Source of the DNA: Neisseriaceae bacterium
GTDB taxonomy: Bacteria > Pseudomonadota > Gammaproteobacteria > Burkholderiales > UBA11063
Direction of reading: 5' to 3'
NCBI GenBank assembly: GCA_947441745.1
Contig: CANEUJ010000024.1
Coordinates: 1 to 15,884 of the forward strand
DNA length: 15,884 nt
The translations under genes and the position numbers were made by a program. Under the pieces are notes generated by a model. That model searched no databases and was not told the origin of the DNA. It worked only from the letters and a program-made list of their open reading frames with translations. Shown piece after piece: positions 1 to 8,811 of this stretch (the first letter of the stretch is position 1; each line of letters begins with the position of its first letter).

Positions 1-171
1 CAAGTTATGTAAAAAACTTGAAAAAGTAATAAAATTAAAATTAACCGCTAGAAGCATTAATTCAATAGACATTAATACAACAATAATATTTTTACGATTT
101 AGAAATATCCCCATAACCGAAATAGCAAATAATACAGCAGACAATATTAAATAATGATTTATACCTATCAT
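1..171 (-). CDS. nuoK: NADH-quinone oxidoreductase subunit K (partial, N-terminal 57 residues)
   Basis: Reading the minus strand from the ATG at 171-169 gives an open frame of 57 codons that runs off the left edge, so roughly the first half of a protein of about 100 residues is present. It shows two hydrophobic segments, at about residues 5-24 and 29-50. The second carries the family signature MSIELMLLAVN, whose Glu37 matches the membrane-embedded glutamate known to take part in proton translocation in NuoK/ND4L. The start overlaps the stop of nuoJ as ATGA (168-171), which implies translational coupling and supports this start. NuoK is a small membrane-arm subunit of complex I. Sequence, position after nuoJ and overlap all agree; only the C-terminal half is unseen. 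Confidence 0.95.
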   Translation of the reverse strand, partial: MIGINHYLILSAVLFAISVMGIFLNRKNIIVVLMSIELMLLAVNFNFITFSSFLHNL

Positions 172-797
172 TTGCTATCTCCTTCATCTATTGTTAAACT
201 CCTAGCAATTACTGGTTTCATGTTTACCATTTTTACACGACCTTTTGATTCTGTATTTACTTGCTGAGAAATATTTTGATATTTACCATTTTTATTAGTT
301 TTACGAAGCGTTAGTGCTACTGCAACAACTAGCCCAAGCAATAAAACCATTGATGCTAACTCTACAGGATATGAATACTGTGTATACATCAACCAACCTA
401 GTGCTACACCATTACTTACACTAGTATCAACTGGAGCTACACTACCTGTAATAACTATTGGTTTCGTAATCAATACTATTACCATTTCGGTTAAAATAAC
501 TACACCTAACAATAATGCCAACGGAAAGTTTTTCCAAAACCCACTTCTAATAGTCTCAGTATCAATATCAAGCATCATTACCACAAATAAGAACAATACC
601 ATTACTGCACCAACATATACCAAAATCAATGATAATGCTAAAAATTCTACATCTAACATTAACCATAAGCAACTGCTTGTTACAAAAGTTAATACCAAAA
701 ATAATACCGCATGTACTGGGTTTTTTGCTGTAATCACTCGTAATGCTGACAATATCAAAATTGTCGCAAATAAATAAAAAAATATACTAGTTACCAT
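168..797 (-). CDS. nuoJ: NADH-quinone oxidoreductase subunit J
   Basis: Membrane-arm subunit of complex I, 209 residues. About five hydrophobic helices are visible (about 4-20, 28-46, 53-76, 92-112, 145-163), followed by a hydrophilic, basic tail from about 165 to the end. Family signatures are NPVHAVLFL at 26-34 and the conserved third helix LALSLILVYVGAVMVLF (about 53-69). In known structures this helix contains a pi-bulge involved in coupling quinone reduction to proton pumping. The ATG is preceded on the minus strand by a G-rich ribosome binding site (GGGGG, 5 nt upstream) and lies 14 bp after the nuoI stop. Its stop overlaps nuoK as ATGA. The polar C-terminal tail of about 45 residues is the least conserved-looking part. 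Confidence 0.96.
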   Translation of the reverse strand: MVTSIFFYLFATILILSALRVITAKNPVHAVLFLVLTFVTSSCLWLMLDVEFLALSLILVYVGAVMVLFLFVVMMLDIDTETIRSGFWKNFPLALLLGVVILTEMVIVLITKPIVITGSVAPVDTSVSNGVALGWLMYTQYSYPVELASMVLLLGLVVAVALTLRKTNKNGKYQNISQQVNTESKGRVKMVNMKPVIARSLTIDEGDSK

Positions 798-811
798 TAT
801 ACCCCCACATA

Positions 812-1294
812 TTACCGATATTTACGATCAAGTTCTCTGTTTTTAGCTATTATTGGCTCATATTTATCCCCAATTGCTAATAGCATTTCTTTAGTGTAGA
901 ATAAATCACCTTTTGTCTCACCATGATACTCATGAAGTGATGTCTCAACAATAGCATCAACTGGACATGCTTCTTCACAAAACCCACAAAAAATACATTT
1001 GGTCAAATCAATATCATAACGCGTTGTACGACGAGTTTTGTCCTCACGTTCTTGTACATCTATAGTAATAGCAAGAGCTGGACAAACAGCCTCACAAAGT
1101 TTACAACCAATACAACGTTCTTCACCATTAGGATAACGACGTAATGCATGAAGAGCTCTAAACCTAGGTGATAATGGAGTCTTTTCTTCTGGATAACGTA
1201 GGGTTATTTTCGGCGTAAATAACACCTTAAAAGTTAGCCCCATTCCTTTGAATAGCTCAGTTAGCAAATATGTTTTTAGAAATTTTTTAATCAT
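812..1294 (-). CDS. nuoI: NADH-quinone oxidoreductase subunit I (2x[4Fe-4S] ferredoxin-type)
   Basis: Peripheral-arm subunit of complex I (TYKY/Nqo9 family), 160 residues. It carries two bacterial ferredoxin motifs, CIGCKLCEAVCP (Cys61, 64, 67, 71) and CIFCGFCEEACP (Cys100, 103, 106, 110). By family knowledge these bind clusters N6a and N6b, which pass electrons from NuoG towards N2 in NuoB. The N-terminal 30 residues form the amphipathic region that packs on the membrane arm, followed by the conserved TLRYPEEK segment at 31-38. Length is normal for proteobacterial NuoI. The gene lies 25 bp after nuoH and 14 bp before nuoJ. Nothing is missing or odd. Confidence 0.98.
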   Translation of the reverse strand: MIKKFLKTYLLTELFKGMGLTFKVLFTPKITLRYPEEKTPLSPRFRALHALRRYPNGEERCIGCKLCEAVCPALAITIDVQEREDKTRRTTRYDIDLTKCIFCGFCEEACPVDAIVETSLHEYHGETKGDLFYTKEMLLAIGDKYEPIIAKNRELDRKYR

Positions 1295-1319
1295 TTAAGT
1301 TAATCCAATATGTTTTATA

Positions 1320-2378
1320 TTATTGCCAGATACTTAGAGGTGAAACCATCCAAGCACCAAGTACAAAAATCCAAATTAAAGTAATCGGTAAGAACACCTT
1401 CCAACCCAAACGCATAATTTGGTCATAACGATAACGCGGGAATGTAGCACGATACCAAATAAAACCAAATAATAAAATACAAACTTTTAATAATAACCAA
1501 ACAAAACTCTCATTACCTACAAAACCCCAAGATTTTGGCAATGGAGATAGCCAACCACCTAAGAACATTAGAGCAGCCATAGTAGATATAGTAATCATAT
1601 TTACATATTCAGCTAGCATAAATAATGCAAATGAAGTTCCTGAATATTCTACAAAAAATCCAGCAACGATTTCTGACTCACCTTCACAAACATCAAATGG
1701 TGCACGATTAGTCTCTGCTACTCCAGATATTATATAAACCAAGAAAAATGGAAATAATGGTATCCAGTTCCAAGATAAAATACTACCGCCTAAGATACCA
1801 CTTGATTGAGCTTTTACAATCTCACCAAGGTTAAGACTTCCTGAGACCATAAGTACACCAACTAGAGCGAAACCCATAGCTAATTCATAAGAAATCATCT
1901 GTGCTGTAGCTCGAACCCCACCTAAGAATGAATATTTAGAATTACCAGACCATCCTGCTAAAATTATCCCATAGATACCAAGAGATGAAATCGCTACTAC
2001 AAATAAAAGACTAGCGTTTACATTAGCAAATACAGTTGTAGCATTAAATGGTATTACTGCCCAAACTAGCAATGCACAAGCAAGTATAATCAAAGGAGCA
2101 ATATAAAATATTCCAGTACTAGTTTTTGTTGGAGTAAGTAGTTCTTTAAATACAAATTTCAATAAATCCGCAAAAGGCTGTAATAATCCTTTAGGACCAA
2201 CACGATTAGCTCCAAGCCTAGCATGCATATAACCCAAGATTTTTCGTTCAGCAAAAGTAACATACGCAACAAATATAGTTAACGGAACTACTATAGCAAT
2301 TACAAGAAGTAGCTTCCATAAAGCCCATCCTAAAGTATCACCCAGTAAATGCTGTAACGTCTGTGCTATACTATTCAT
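1320..2378 (-). CDS. nuoH: NADH-quinone oxidoreductase subunit H
   Basis: Membrane subunit (ND1/Nqo8 family), 352 residues with about eight hydrophobic helices. It joins the peripheral and membrane arms and forms much of the quinone cavity. Visible signatures are FAERKILGYMHARLG at 42-56, the GPKGLLQPFADLLK loop at 61-74, and the charged loop starting ETNRAPFD at 222 and ending VEYSG at 243-247, rich in acidic residues that line the quinone channel. Within that loop residue 231 is Cys (PFDVCEGESE); from memory a small aliphatic residue is more usual, but this is not a known functional position. The start is 6 bp after the nuoG stop, which suggests coupled translation. The C-terminal helices are intact. 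Confidence 0.98.
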   Translation of the reverse strand: MNSIAQTLQHLLGDTLGWALWKLLLVIAIVVPLTIFVAYVTFAERKILGYMHARLGANRVGPKGLLQPFADLLKFVFKELLTPTKTSTGIFYIAPLIILACALLVWAVIPFNATTVFANVNASLLFVVAISSLGIYGIILAGWSGNSKYSFLGGVRATAQMISYELAMGFALVGVLMVSGSLNLGEIVKAQSSGILGGSILSWNWIPLFPFFLVYIISGVAETNRAPFDVCEGESEIVAGFFVEYSGTSFALFMLAEYVNMITISTMAALMFLGGWLSPLPKSWGFVGNESFVWLLLKVCILLFGFIWYRATFPRYRYDQIMRLGWKVFLPITLIWIFVLGAWMVSPLSIWQ

Positions 2379-2384
2379 GACTAC

Positions 2385-4700
2385 TTATCCTTTTTTAATT
2401 TCAATAGCATCATAGCGACCCGCAAAACCTGATGTAGTTGTTGCTAGTAGTACCACTGTTTCTGGTAAATCATTATTTATAGCTAAATTAAATTCACTAT
2501 CAGTACCATTTTGTGTTGCATATACGCTATCACTCAACCCTAATTTATCAACTAATTTTTGGTTAACTGAGAATACTGGTAATTTAGCACGATACGTCTC
2601 TTGCAATGAATGCGAACGTCTAGTAATACTATCAATATTATAAATACCTTGAATCCCAAAACGTACTAAGCCATCAAGGGTAGGTTTATTAATTATAATA
2701 GTTTCTGCTACTTCATTACTTAGTAATTTCGTAGTATCATCTAGATTCGTTAATTCAGATCTTACCTCTTCGATATTATTATAATCAAAGCCACTAACCC
2801 CCAATTGATTAGCAAGAACTCTAATTACTTTCCAAGCAGGTTTAGCATCATCTAATGGCTTAGTTACCCCATTAAATTTCTGCCAAGTGCCATACATATT
2901 TACATAAGAACCAGCGGTTTCGGTAAATGGTGTAATTGGAAGAATTACATCCGCATAGTCCTTCATTTTCTCATTGATATACGCTGACATTACTATTACT
3001 GACTGACTATTTTTAAGAGCTTTTAATGCTAAATCAGCATTATAAACATCTTGTTCAAGTTCCGTATTTAGTAATACATAAGCTTTAACTTCTGAATTGA
3101 ACATTTGAGTGATATTAAGCCCTGTTTCAACACTCTCACCAAATACTCCATGTGTTGGTACAAAACCAACCAAACCAGCTCCAACCTCATTGCTACGTCC
3201 TGATAGCACACCTAATTTACCTTCTAGATGTTTAGCCAAATGATTAGCTAAAATTAGTATTTCAGAATAATTTGGTAATGATTTAGCTACTTCACCAAGA
3301 ACAATATAGCAACCTTTTAGACTATTTGCAACAGATGATGCTTCATCACTTATTTCAACATTACTTAAATCTAAATCATTACAACCAATAGCTTTTAGCA
3401 CTTGAGCTAAAAAATATCCTATTTCACGTGGATCACGTATTATTTGATTTTCTACTTTACATAACAAATCTTCGTTTATTACATTTAGATAACTAAGTTT
3501 AGCACCTTGTTTAACTGCTGTTCTAATTCTATGTGCCAGAAGTGGTTGCTCTTCACGAAGTACGCTACCAACTACAAATATTGATTTTGAAGAAGCTAGT
3601 TCTTCCATATTGCTACCAAAATATTTGGTACCCATTTCTTTACCATCCAAGCTAAAATCACTTTGAGATAATCTTGAATCAATATTATTTACACCAAGAT
3701 CACGCATTAATTTTTGTAATAAGAATAGCTCTTCAGTAGTTGAGCTAGGACTAGCTATAGCTCCAACTGCCACTGTTCCATGGTCATTAATAACCCCCTT
3801 AAGTGATTTACTACAATAATTAACTGCAACTTCCCAATCAACTTTAATCCATTTACCATCTTGTTTGATCATTGGTTCTGTGATACGCTCTTCATGATAT
3901 AAACCTTCATAGCTAAAGCGATCACGATCAGATAACCAACATTCATTCACATTTTCATTTTCAAGAGGCAATACACGAACGACTTTATGGTATTTATCTA
4001 CTTGTGCAATTATATTACTTCCTAACCCATCATGAGGTGCTATTGATTTACGGCGAGATAATTCCCAGCTTCTATATTGATGACGAAATGGCTTACTAGT
4101 AAGAGCCCCAACAGGACAAATATCAATAATATTACCTGATAGTTCACTATTTACAGTTTTACCAATAAATGGCATTACTTCTACATGATTATTACGATAG
4201 CTCATCCCAAGCTCTTGATACCCAGCAATTTCATCAGTAAATCTAACACAGCGTGAGCAATGGATACAACGAGTCATCTCAGTAGTTACTAGAGACCCTA
4301 ATTCTTTATTGGTAACTGAGCGTTTTTCTTCTTCAAACCTTGTACCAGAACGACCATAACCAACAGCTAAATCTTGTAATTGACACTCACCACCTTGGTC
4401 ACAAATTGGGCAATCAAGCGGGTGATTAATTAATAAAAATTCCATAACGCCATTTTGGGCTTCAATAGCCATTTTTGAGGCAGTATGGATTTTCATACCT
4501 TCAGTAATTGGTGTTGCACATGCTGGCAATGGCTTAGGAGCTTTTTCTACTTCTACTAAACACATGCGACAATTAGCAGCAATTGATAGTTTTTTATGGT
4601 AGCAAAAATGAGGTATATATTTACCCTCTTTAAGAGCAACCTCTAAAATCGTAGAGCCAGGTGCGGCATCTACTTTTTTACCATCTAATTCTAATTCCAT
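2385..4700 (-). CDS. nuoG: NADH-quinone oxidoreductase subunit G
   Basis: Largest peripheral-arm subunit (75-kDa/Nqo3 family), 771 residues. The N-terminal [2Fe-2S] ferredoxin domain has Cys33, 44, 47 and 61 (N1b). The His-ligated cluster motif is His93, Cys97, Cys100, Cys106 (N5), and the [4Fe-4S] motif CIHCSRC with Cys145, 148, 151 plus Cys195 (N4). The rest, from about 215 on, is the degenerate molybdopterin-oxidoreductase fold, which has no catalytic role in complex I. The extra four-Cys N7 motif seen in E. coli and Thermus NuoG is absent: the equivalent stretch after about residue 215 (SIAPHDGLGSN) has no cysteines, as in many alpha- and beta-proteobacteria. The gene lies 36 bp after nuoF, with a purine-rich GAAAGAG upstream of the ATG as ribosome binding site. 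Confidence 0.98.
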   Translation of the reverse strand: MELELDGKKVDAAPGSTILEVALKEGKYIPHFCYHKKLSIAANCRMCLVEVEKAPKPLPACATPITEGMKIHTASKMAIEAQNGVMEFLLINHPLDCPICDQGGECQLQDLAVGYGRSGTRFEEEKRSVTNKELGSLVTTEMTRCIHCSRCVRFTDEIAGYQELGMSYRNNHVEVMPFIGKTVNSELSGNIIDICPVGALTSKPFRHQYRSWELSRRKSIAPHDGLGSNIIAQVDKYHKVVRVLPLENENVNECWLSDRDRFSYEGLYHEERITEPMIKQDGKWIKVDWEVAVNYCSKSLKGVINDHGTVAVGAIASPSSTTEELFLLQKLMRDLGVNNIDSRLSQSDFSLDGKEMGTKYFGSNMEELASSKSIFVVGSVLREEQPLLAHRIRTAVKQGAKLSYLNVINEDLLCKVENQIIRDPREIGYFLAQVLKAIGCNDLDLSNVEISDEASSVANSLKGCYIVLGEVAKSLPNYSEILILANHLAKHLEGKLGVLSGRSNEVGAGLVGFVPTHGVFGESVETGLNITQMFNSEVKAYVLLNTELEQDVYNADLALKALKNSQSVIVMSAYINEKMKDYADVILPITPFTETAGSYVNMYGTWQKFNGVTKPLDDAKPAWKVIRVLANQLGVSGFDYNNIEEVRSELTNLDDTTKLLSNEVAETIIINKPTLDGLVRFGIQGIYNIDSITRRSHSLQETYRAKLPVFSVNQKLVDKLGLSDSVYATQNGTDSEFNLAINNDLPETVVLLATTTSGFAGRYDAIEIKKG

Positions 4701-4736
4701 ATCACTCTTTCAATTTTAAGTTTTTTATATAATTTC

Positions 4737-6032
4737 TTAACACCAGCGATGTTCTACAAGGCATTTCTTATGTTTGATATGATATTCAAACTCTTCTCTA
4801 AAATGCTTAGTAAAGCTTCTAACTGGAAATACTGCAGCATCTGCAAGAGCACAAATTGTACGCCCTGCCATTTGGTTTCCAATACTGTCTAATAACTCTA
4901 AATCGCCAGCACGTCCTTCACCATGTTCGATACGATGGATGATTTCATAAAGCCACCCAGTTCCTTCACGACATGGCGTACATTGGCCACAAGATTCTTC
5001 ATGATAAAAATAAGCCAAACGCTCTAATGCTTTTACCATACAAACATCTTCGTTCATAACAATAACCGCACCAGAACCAAGCATAGAACCTGCTTTTGCG
5101 ATTGAATCATAGTCTAAATTACAATCCATCATAATACCAGCTGGTAATACAGGTGCTGAAGAACCACCAGGGATAACTGCTTTCATTTGTTTACCGTCAC
5201 GCATCCCACCAGCCATTTCAAGCAACTTACTAAATGGAGTACCTAATGGAACTTCATAATTCCCAGGACGAGTTACATGTCCTGAAATCGAAAATAATTT
5301 GGTTCCGCCATTGTTTGGAAGACCTTTTTCCTGAAAAGCCGCCCCACCATCATTGATAATAAACGGAACTGAAGCTAATGTTTCAGTATTATTAATTGTA
5401 GTTGGACGACCATAAAGCCCGAAACTTGCTGGAAAAGGTGGTTTAAAACGTGGTTGACCTTTTTTTCCTTCTAAAGAATCAAGAAGTGCAGTTTCTTCAC
5501 CACAAATATATGCCCCATAGCCATGATGAGCATGTAACTCAAAATCAAAACCAGTATTTAAAATATTTTTTCCTAAAAAACCCGCTTTTCTTGCTTCTTC
5601 AAGTGCTTCTTCAAAGCGTTCATATACTTCAAAAATTTCTCCATGTATATAGTTATATCCAACTGCAGCACCAATAGCATAACCTGCAATAATCATCCCC
5701 TCAATTAGCGAATGAGGATTATATTTCATAATATCTAAATCTTTAAAGGTTCCAGGTTCACCCTCATCACTGTTACAAACTATATATTTATCACCAGCTA
5801 ATGCTCGTGGCATAAAGCTCCATTTAAGACCCGTAGGGAATCCAGCTCCACCACGACCGCGAAGACCAGAGCCTTTAACTTCAGCGATAACATCTTCTTG
5901 AGATGTTTTATTATTTAGTATTTTGGTGAGAGCATTATAGCCACCACGTTTTTTGTAGCTTTCTAAAGTCCAACAATCAGGAATACTCGTATCTAGATTA
6001 GCAAAAATAACTCCACTTTGATAAATTGCCAT
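4737..6032 (-). CDS. nuoF: NADH-quinone oxidoreductase subunit F (NADH/FMN-binding)
   Basis: The electron-input subunit of complex I (51-kDa/Nqo1), 431 residues. The glycine-rich GLRGRGGAGFPTGLKW motif at 56-71 is the NADH/FMN-binding loop. CNSDEGEPGTFKD at 86-98 and YICGEETAL at 175-183 complete the nucleotide sites. Cluster N3 is ligated by SCGQCTPC (Cys348, 351, 354) and Cys394 in TICALAD. NADH is oxidised here and electrons go through FMN and N3 to NuoG. The ATG overlaps the nuoE stop by one base (TAATG), fixing the start and implying coupling. Length and all ligands are normal for the family. Confidence 0.98.
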   Translation of the reverse strand: MAIYQSGVIFANLDTSIPDCWTLESYKKRGGYNALTKILNNKTSQEDVIAEVKGSGLRGRGGAGFPTGLKWSFMPRALAGDKYIVCNSDEGEPGTFKDLDIMKYNPHSLIEGMIIAGYAIGAAVGYNYIHGEIFEVYERFEEALEEARKAGFLGKNILNTGFDFELHAHHGYGAYICGEETALLDSLEGKKGQPRFKPPFPASFGLYGRPTTINNTETLASVPFIINDGGAAFQEKGLPNNGGTKLFSISGHVTRPGNYEVPLGTPFSKLLEMAGGMRDGKQMKAVIPGGSSAPVLPAGIMMDCNLDYDSIAKAGSMLGSGAVIVMNEDVCMVKALERLAYFYHEESCGQCTPCREGTGWLYEIIHRIEHGEGRAGDLELLDSIGNQMAGRTICALADAAVFPVRSFTKHFREEFEYHIKHKKCLVEHRWC

Positions 6033-6505
6033 TATTGTAGCTCCGCTAATTTTTTATCAATTGCTTCAGGAGTCATATGGCTACACATTTTATGATTATT
6101 AACAATAATAACTGGAGCATCCCCACAAGCACCCATACATTCAGCCTCAACTAAGGTATATTTACCATCAGTAGAAGTCTCTCCAAAGCCAATACCTAAT
6201 TTTTTCTTAAGATAATCAGCAGAATCCACGCCACCTGATAATGCACAAGGTAGATTGGTACAAACCATAAGTTTATATTTACCAACTGGTTTTGTATTAT
6301 ACATACCATAAAAAGTAGCCACTTCAAGCACTTGAACTGGAGGAATACGTAAATAATCTGCAACGTATTCGATTATCTCAGTAGACAACCAACCTTTTTC
6401 TTCTTGAGCTATTCTAAGAGCTGACATAGAAGCACTTCTACGTTCAGTTGCTGGATATTTAGCTAATTCCCGATCAATTTTCTTTAAAGATTCTATTGAT
6501 AACAT
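6032..6505 (-). CDS. nuoE: NADH-quinone oxidoreductase subunit E ([2Fe-2S] N1a)
   Basis: Thioredoxin-like [2Fe-2S] subunit (24-kDa/Nqo2), 157 residues. The cluster N1a ligands are Cys82 and Cys87 (VCTNLPC) and Cys123 and Cys127 (ECMGAC). The N-terminal helical part contains the family pattern EVATFYGMY at 61-69. N1a sits near FMN in NuoF and is thought to act as a transient electron store, off the main chain. The start overlaps the stop of nuoD as TAATG at 6503-6507, and its own stop overlaps nuoF the same way, so D-E-F form a chain of one-base overlaps. There is no sign of damage. Confidence 0.98.
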   Translation of the reverse strand: MLSIESLKKIDRELAKYPATERRSASMSALRIAQEEKGWLSTEIIEYVADYLRIPPVQVLEVATFYGMYNTKPVGKYKLMVCTNLPCALSGGVDSADYLKKKLGIGFGETSTDGKYTLVEAECMGACGDAPVIIVNNHKMCSHMTPEAIDKKLAELQ

Positions 6506-7758
6506 TATCTATCTACCTCGCCAAATACGATATCTTGAGTTCCAAGAACAGCCACGACGTCGGCAATCATATGCCCACGAGTCATCTCATCTAAACTTGC
6601 CAAATGAGCAAATCCTGGAGCTTTAATTTTCATACGATATGGCTTATTACCACCATCACTAATCAAATAAATCCCAAACTCACCTTTGGGATGCTCAACC
6701 GCTTGATAAACTTCACCTTGAGGGATATGCATACCTTCAGTAAATAGTTTGAAATGATGAATCATCTCTTCCATACCATATTTCATCTTCTCACGACTAG
6801 GAGGAGCTACTTTATGGTCTTCAACTATCACTGGGCCTTCATTAGCCTTTAACCATTTAACACATTGCTTGATAATCTTATTAGATTCACGCATCTCATT
6901 TATACGGCATAAATAACGATCATAACAATCCCCAGCCTTACCCACTGGAATATCAAAATCTAATTCATTATAAACTGAGTATGGTTGCTTACGGCGTAAA
7001 TCCCATTCTACACCAGAAGCTCTTAACATAACCCCAGTAAAACCAAGATTAAGAGCACGTTTGGCTGTTACAACACCAATATTTATATTTCTTTGCTTCC
7101 AGATACGATTGTCTGTCAATAGCGTCTCATACTCATCAACTCTACCATCAAATTTATTGGCAAAATCTTCTATAAAATCTAACATCGTTCCTTGGCGATT
7201 AGCATTCACTCGCTCTAATTGCTTTTTGGTTTTAACTTTTGATTCGGTGTATTGAGGCATACTACCTGGAAGGTCACGATATACTCCACCTGGTCTGAAA
7301 TATGCCGCATGCATACGAGCACCAGATACAGCTTCATAACAATCCATAAGATCTTCACGTTCACGAAATGCATATAAAAATACTGCCATCGCACCAACAT
7401 CAAGGGCATGAGCACCGATATTCATAAGATGATTTAGAATCCGAGTAATTTCAGAAAATAAAACTCGTATATACTCCGCCCTAACTGGCACCTTGATATC
7501 GAGCATTTTTTCGATAGCCATGACATATGCATGCTCATTACACATCATAGATACGTAATCTAGCCTATCAAGATATGGCAATGTTTGTAGAAAAGTTCTA
7601 GTTTCAGCTAGTTTTTCGGTACCGCGATGAAGTAAGCCGATATGTGGATCAGCTCTTTGCACCACTTCACCATCAAGCTCTAATACTAAGCGTAATACAC
7701 CATGGGCTGATGGATGCTGTGGCCCAAAATTTAAGGTGTAGTTTTTAATTTCTGCCAT
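6505..7758 (-). CDS. nuoD: NADH-quinone oxidoreductase subunit D
   Basis: Peripheral-arm subunit (49-kDa/Nqo4, NiFe-hydrogenase large-subunit fold) that forms the quinone headgroup site with NuoB; 417 residues from the start chosen here. FGPQHPSAHGVLRL at 11-24 contains the conserved His19, and DRLDYVSMM contains Tyr68; the matching His and Tyr hydrogen-bond the quinone in studied complexes. I chose the ATG at 7758-7756 because MAEIKNYTLNFGPQHPSAHG is the usual family N-terminus and AGGA lies just upstream (GAGGACAATT). The frame is open to an earlier ATG at 7803, but that adds 15 basic residues with no family counterpart and reads deep into nuoC. The start lies inside nuoC (14-bp overlap), so translation is probably coupled. 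Confidence 0.97.
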   Translation of the reverse strand: MAEIKNYTLNFGPQHPSAHGVLRLVLELDGEVVQRADPHIGLLHRGTEKLAETRTFLQTLPYLDRLDYVSMMCNEHAYVMAIEKMLDIKVPVRAEYIRVLFSEITRILNHLMNIGAHALDVGAMAVFLYAFREREDLMDCYEAVSGARMHAAYFRPGGVYRDLPGSMPQYTESKVKTKKQLERVNANRQGTMLDFIEDFANKFDGRVDEYETLLTDNRIWKQRNINIGVVTAKRALNLGFTGVMLRASGVEWDLRRKQPYSVYNELDFDIPVGKAGDCYDRYLCRINEMRESNKIIKQCVKWLKANEGPVIVEDHKVAPPSREKMKYGMEEMIHHFKLFTEGMHIPQGEVYQAVEHPKGEFGIYLISDGGNKPYRMKIKAPGFAHLASLDEMTRGHMIADVVAVLGTQDIVFGEVDR

Positions 7759-8329
7759 AATTGTCCTCACGAATAATACGAGGCGTAACTTCACGCGGCT
7801 CAATAGTTACTGGTTGATAAATAACTCGTTTTTGTTCTTCATCATAACGCATTTCCATATAACCTGAGATAGGAAAATCTTTTCTAAATGGATGCCCAAT
7901 AAAACCATAATCTGTCAATATTCTACGTAAATCAGGATGACCTTCAAATATAATACCAAAAAAATCAAATGCTTCACGCTCAAACCAGTTAAGTCCAGCC
8001 CATACAGAAGCCATTGATGTAACTACTGGAAAATCATCATTTTCGGCAAAAGTTTTTACTCTTAAACGCCAATTATGCGTGTATGATAGTAAGTGATACA
8101 CTACAGCAAAACGTTTACCTTCATAGTCATTATGATAAGTTAAGTAGTCAACCCCACATAAATCAACACACTGTTCAAAACTAGTTGTTTTGTCATCACG
8201 AAGTTTTAGCATAATTTCTTCAAGATCACTAGGTGCAACGATAATAGTTAATTCGCCATACGCTATATTGCTACTTATTATTTTACTAGAAAGTAAATTT
8301 TCTACCGCTTGTTGTAAAACTTGCATCAT
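7745..8329 (-). CDS. nuoC: NADH-quinone oxidoreductase subunit C
   Basis: Peripheral-arm subunit (30-kDa/Nqo5), 194 residues, not fused to NuoD as it is in E. coli. The family signature spans about 116-153, including FEREAFDFFGIIFEGHPDLR and GHPFRKDFP. It has no cofactor and supports NuoD and NuoI structurally. Two consecutive ATG codons (8329 and 8326) begin the frame. The first overlaps the nuoB stop as ATGA, which favours it, but the second would differ by only one residue. The end overlaps the start of nuoD by 14 bp. Confidence 0.97.
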   Translation of the reverse strand: MMQVLQQAVENLLSSKIISSNIAYGELTIIVAPSDLEEIMLKLRDDKTTSFEQCVDLCGVDYLTYHNDYEGKRFAVVYHLLSYTHNWRLRVKTFAENDDFPVVTSMASVWAGLNWFEREAFDFFGIIFEGHPDLRRILTDYGFIGHPFRKDFPISGYMEMRYDEEQKRVIYQPVTIEPREVTPRIIREDNYGRN

Positions 8330-8811
8330 GCCGTCTTTCTTGCAATAGTTGAATCACGTTTGATCTTATTTTGAAGCTGAATGATACTATACATTAGTGC
8401 TTCAGCAGTTGGTGGACATCCTGGTACATATATATCAACAGGTACAATTCGATCACATCCACGAACAACAGAATATGAATAATGATAATAACCACCACCA
8501 TTAGCACAAGACCCCATAGAGATAACCCATCTAGGCTCAGGCATTTGATCATACACTTTACGAAGAGCTGGTGCCATCTTATTACAAAGAGTTCCAGCAA
8601 CAATCATCACATCCGACTGACGCGGAGAGGGACGAAATACCGCACCAAAGCGATCCAAATCATAACGTGCAGCACCAACGTGCATCATCTCAACAGCACA
8701 ACAAGCCAAACCAAAAGTCATAGGCCATAATGAGCCAGTTCTTGCCCAATTAATAATTTTATCGGCAGTTGTAGTTACAAAGCCTTCTTTAAGAACGCCC
8801 TCTATTCCCAT
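8326..8811 (-). CDS. nuoB: NADH-quinone oxidoreductase subunit B ([4Fe-4S] N2)
   Basis: PSST/Nqo6-family subunit, 161 residues from the start chosen, holding N2, the last iron-sulfur cluster before quinone. The ligands are the adjacent Cys37-Cys38 in GLACCAVEMM, Cys102 in GSCANGG and Cys132 in PGCPPTAEAL. I place the start at the ATG at 8811-8809 because the protein then begins MGIEGVLKEGF, the usual beta-proteobacterial N-terminus, and GGGAG lies 7-11 nt upstream. An in-frame ATG at 8832 would add seven residues (MEKGSSG) and overlap nuoA by 31 bp. With the shorter start the overlap with nuoA is 10 bp. The stop overlaps nuoC as ATGA. Confidence 0.97.
   Translation of the reverse strand: MGIEGVLKEGFVTTTADKIINWARTGSLWPMTFGLACCAVEMMHVGAARYDLDRFGAVFRPSPRQSDVMIVAGTLCNKMAPALRKVYDQMPEPRWVISMGSCANGGGYYHYSYSVVRGCDRIVPVDIYVPGCPPTAEALMYSIIQLQNKIKRDSTIARKTA

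Noticed and set aside
796..801. TATAAT on the minus strand at the nuoJ start
   Set aside because: It contains the nuoJ start codon itself, so it cannot drive nuoJ, and there is no sign of a separate transcript for nuoK; it is likely a chance match in AT-rich DNA.
2385..4700. NuoG as a formate dehydrogenase or other molybdopterin enzyme
   Set aside because: The N-terminal N1b, N5 and N4 ligands and the position within nuo show it is complex I subunit G; the absence of N7 is a known variant of the subunit.
7759..7803. Longer nuoD start at 7803
   Set aside because: The extra 15 residues are basic and unlike the NuoD N-terminus, and the ATG at 7758 has a good ribosome binding site and the standard family beginning.
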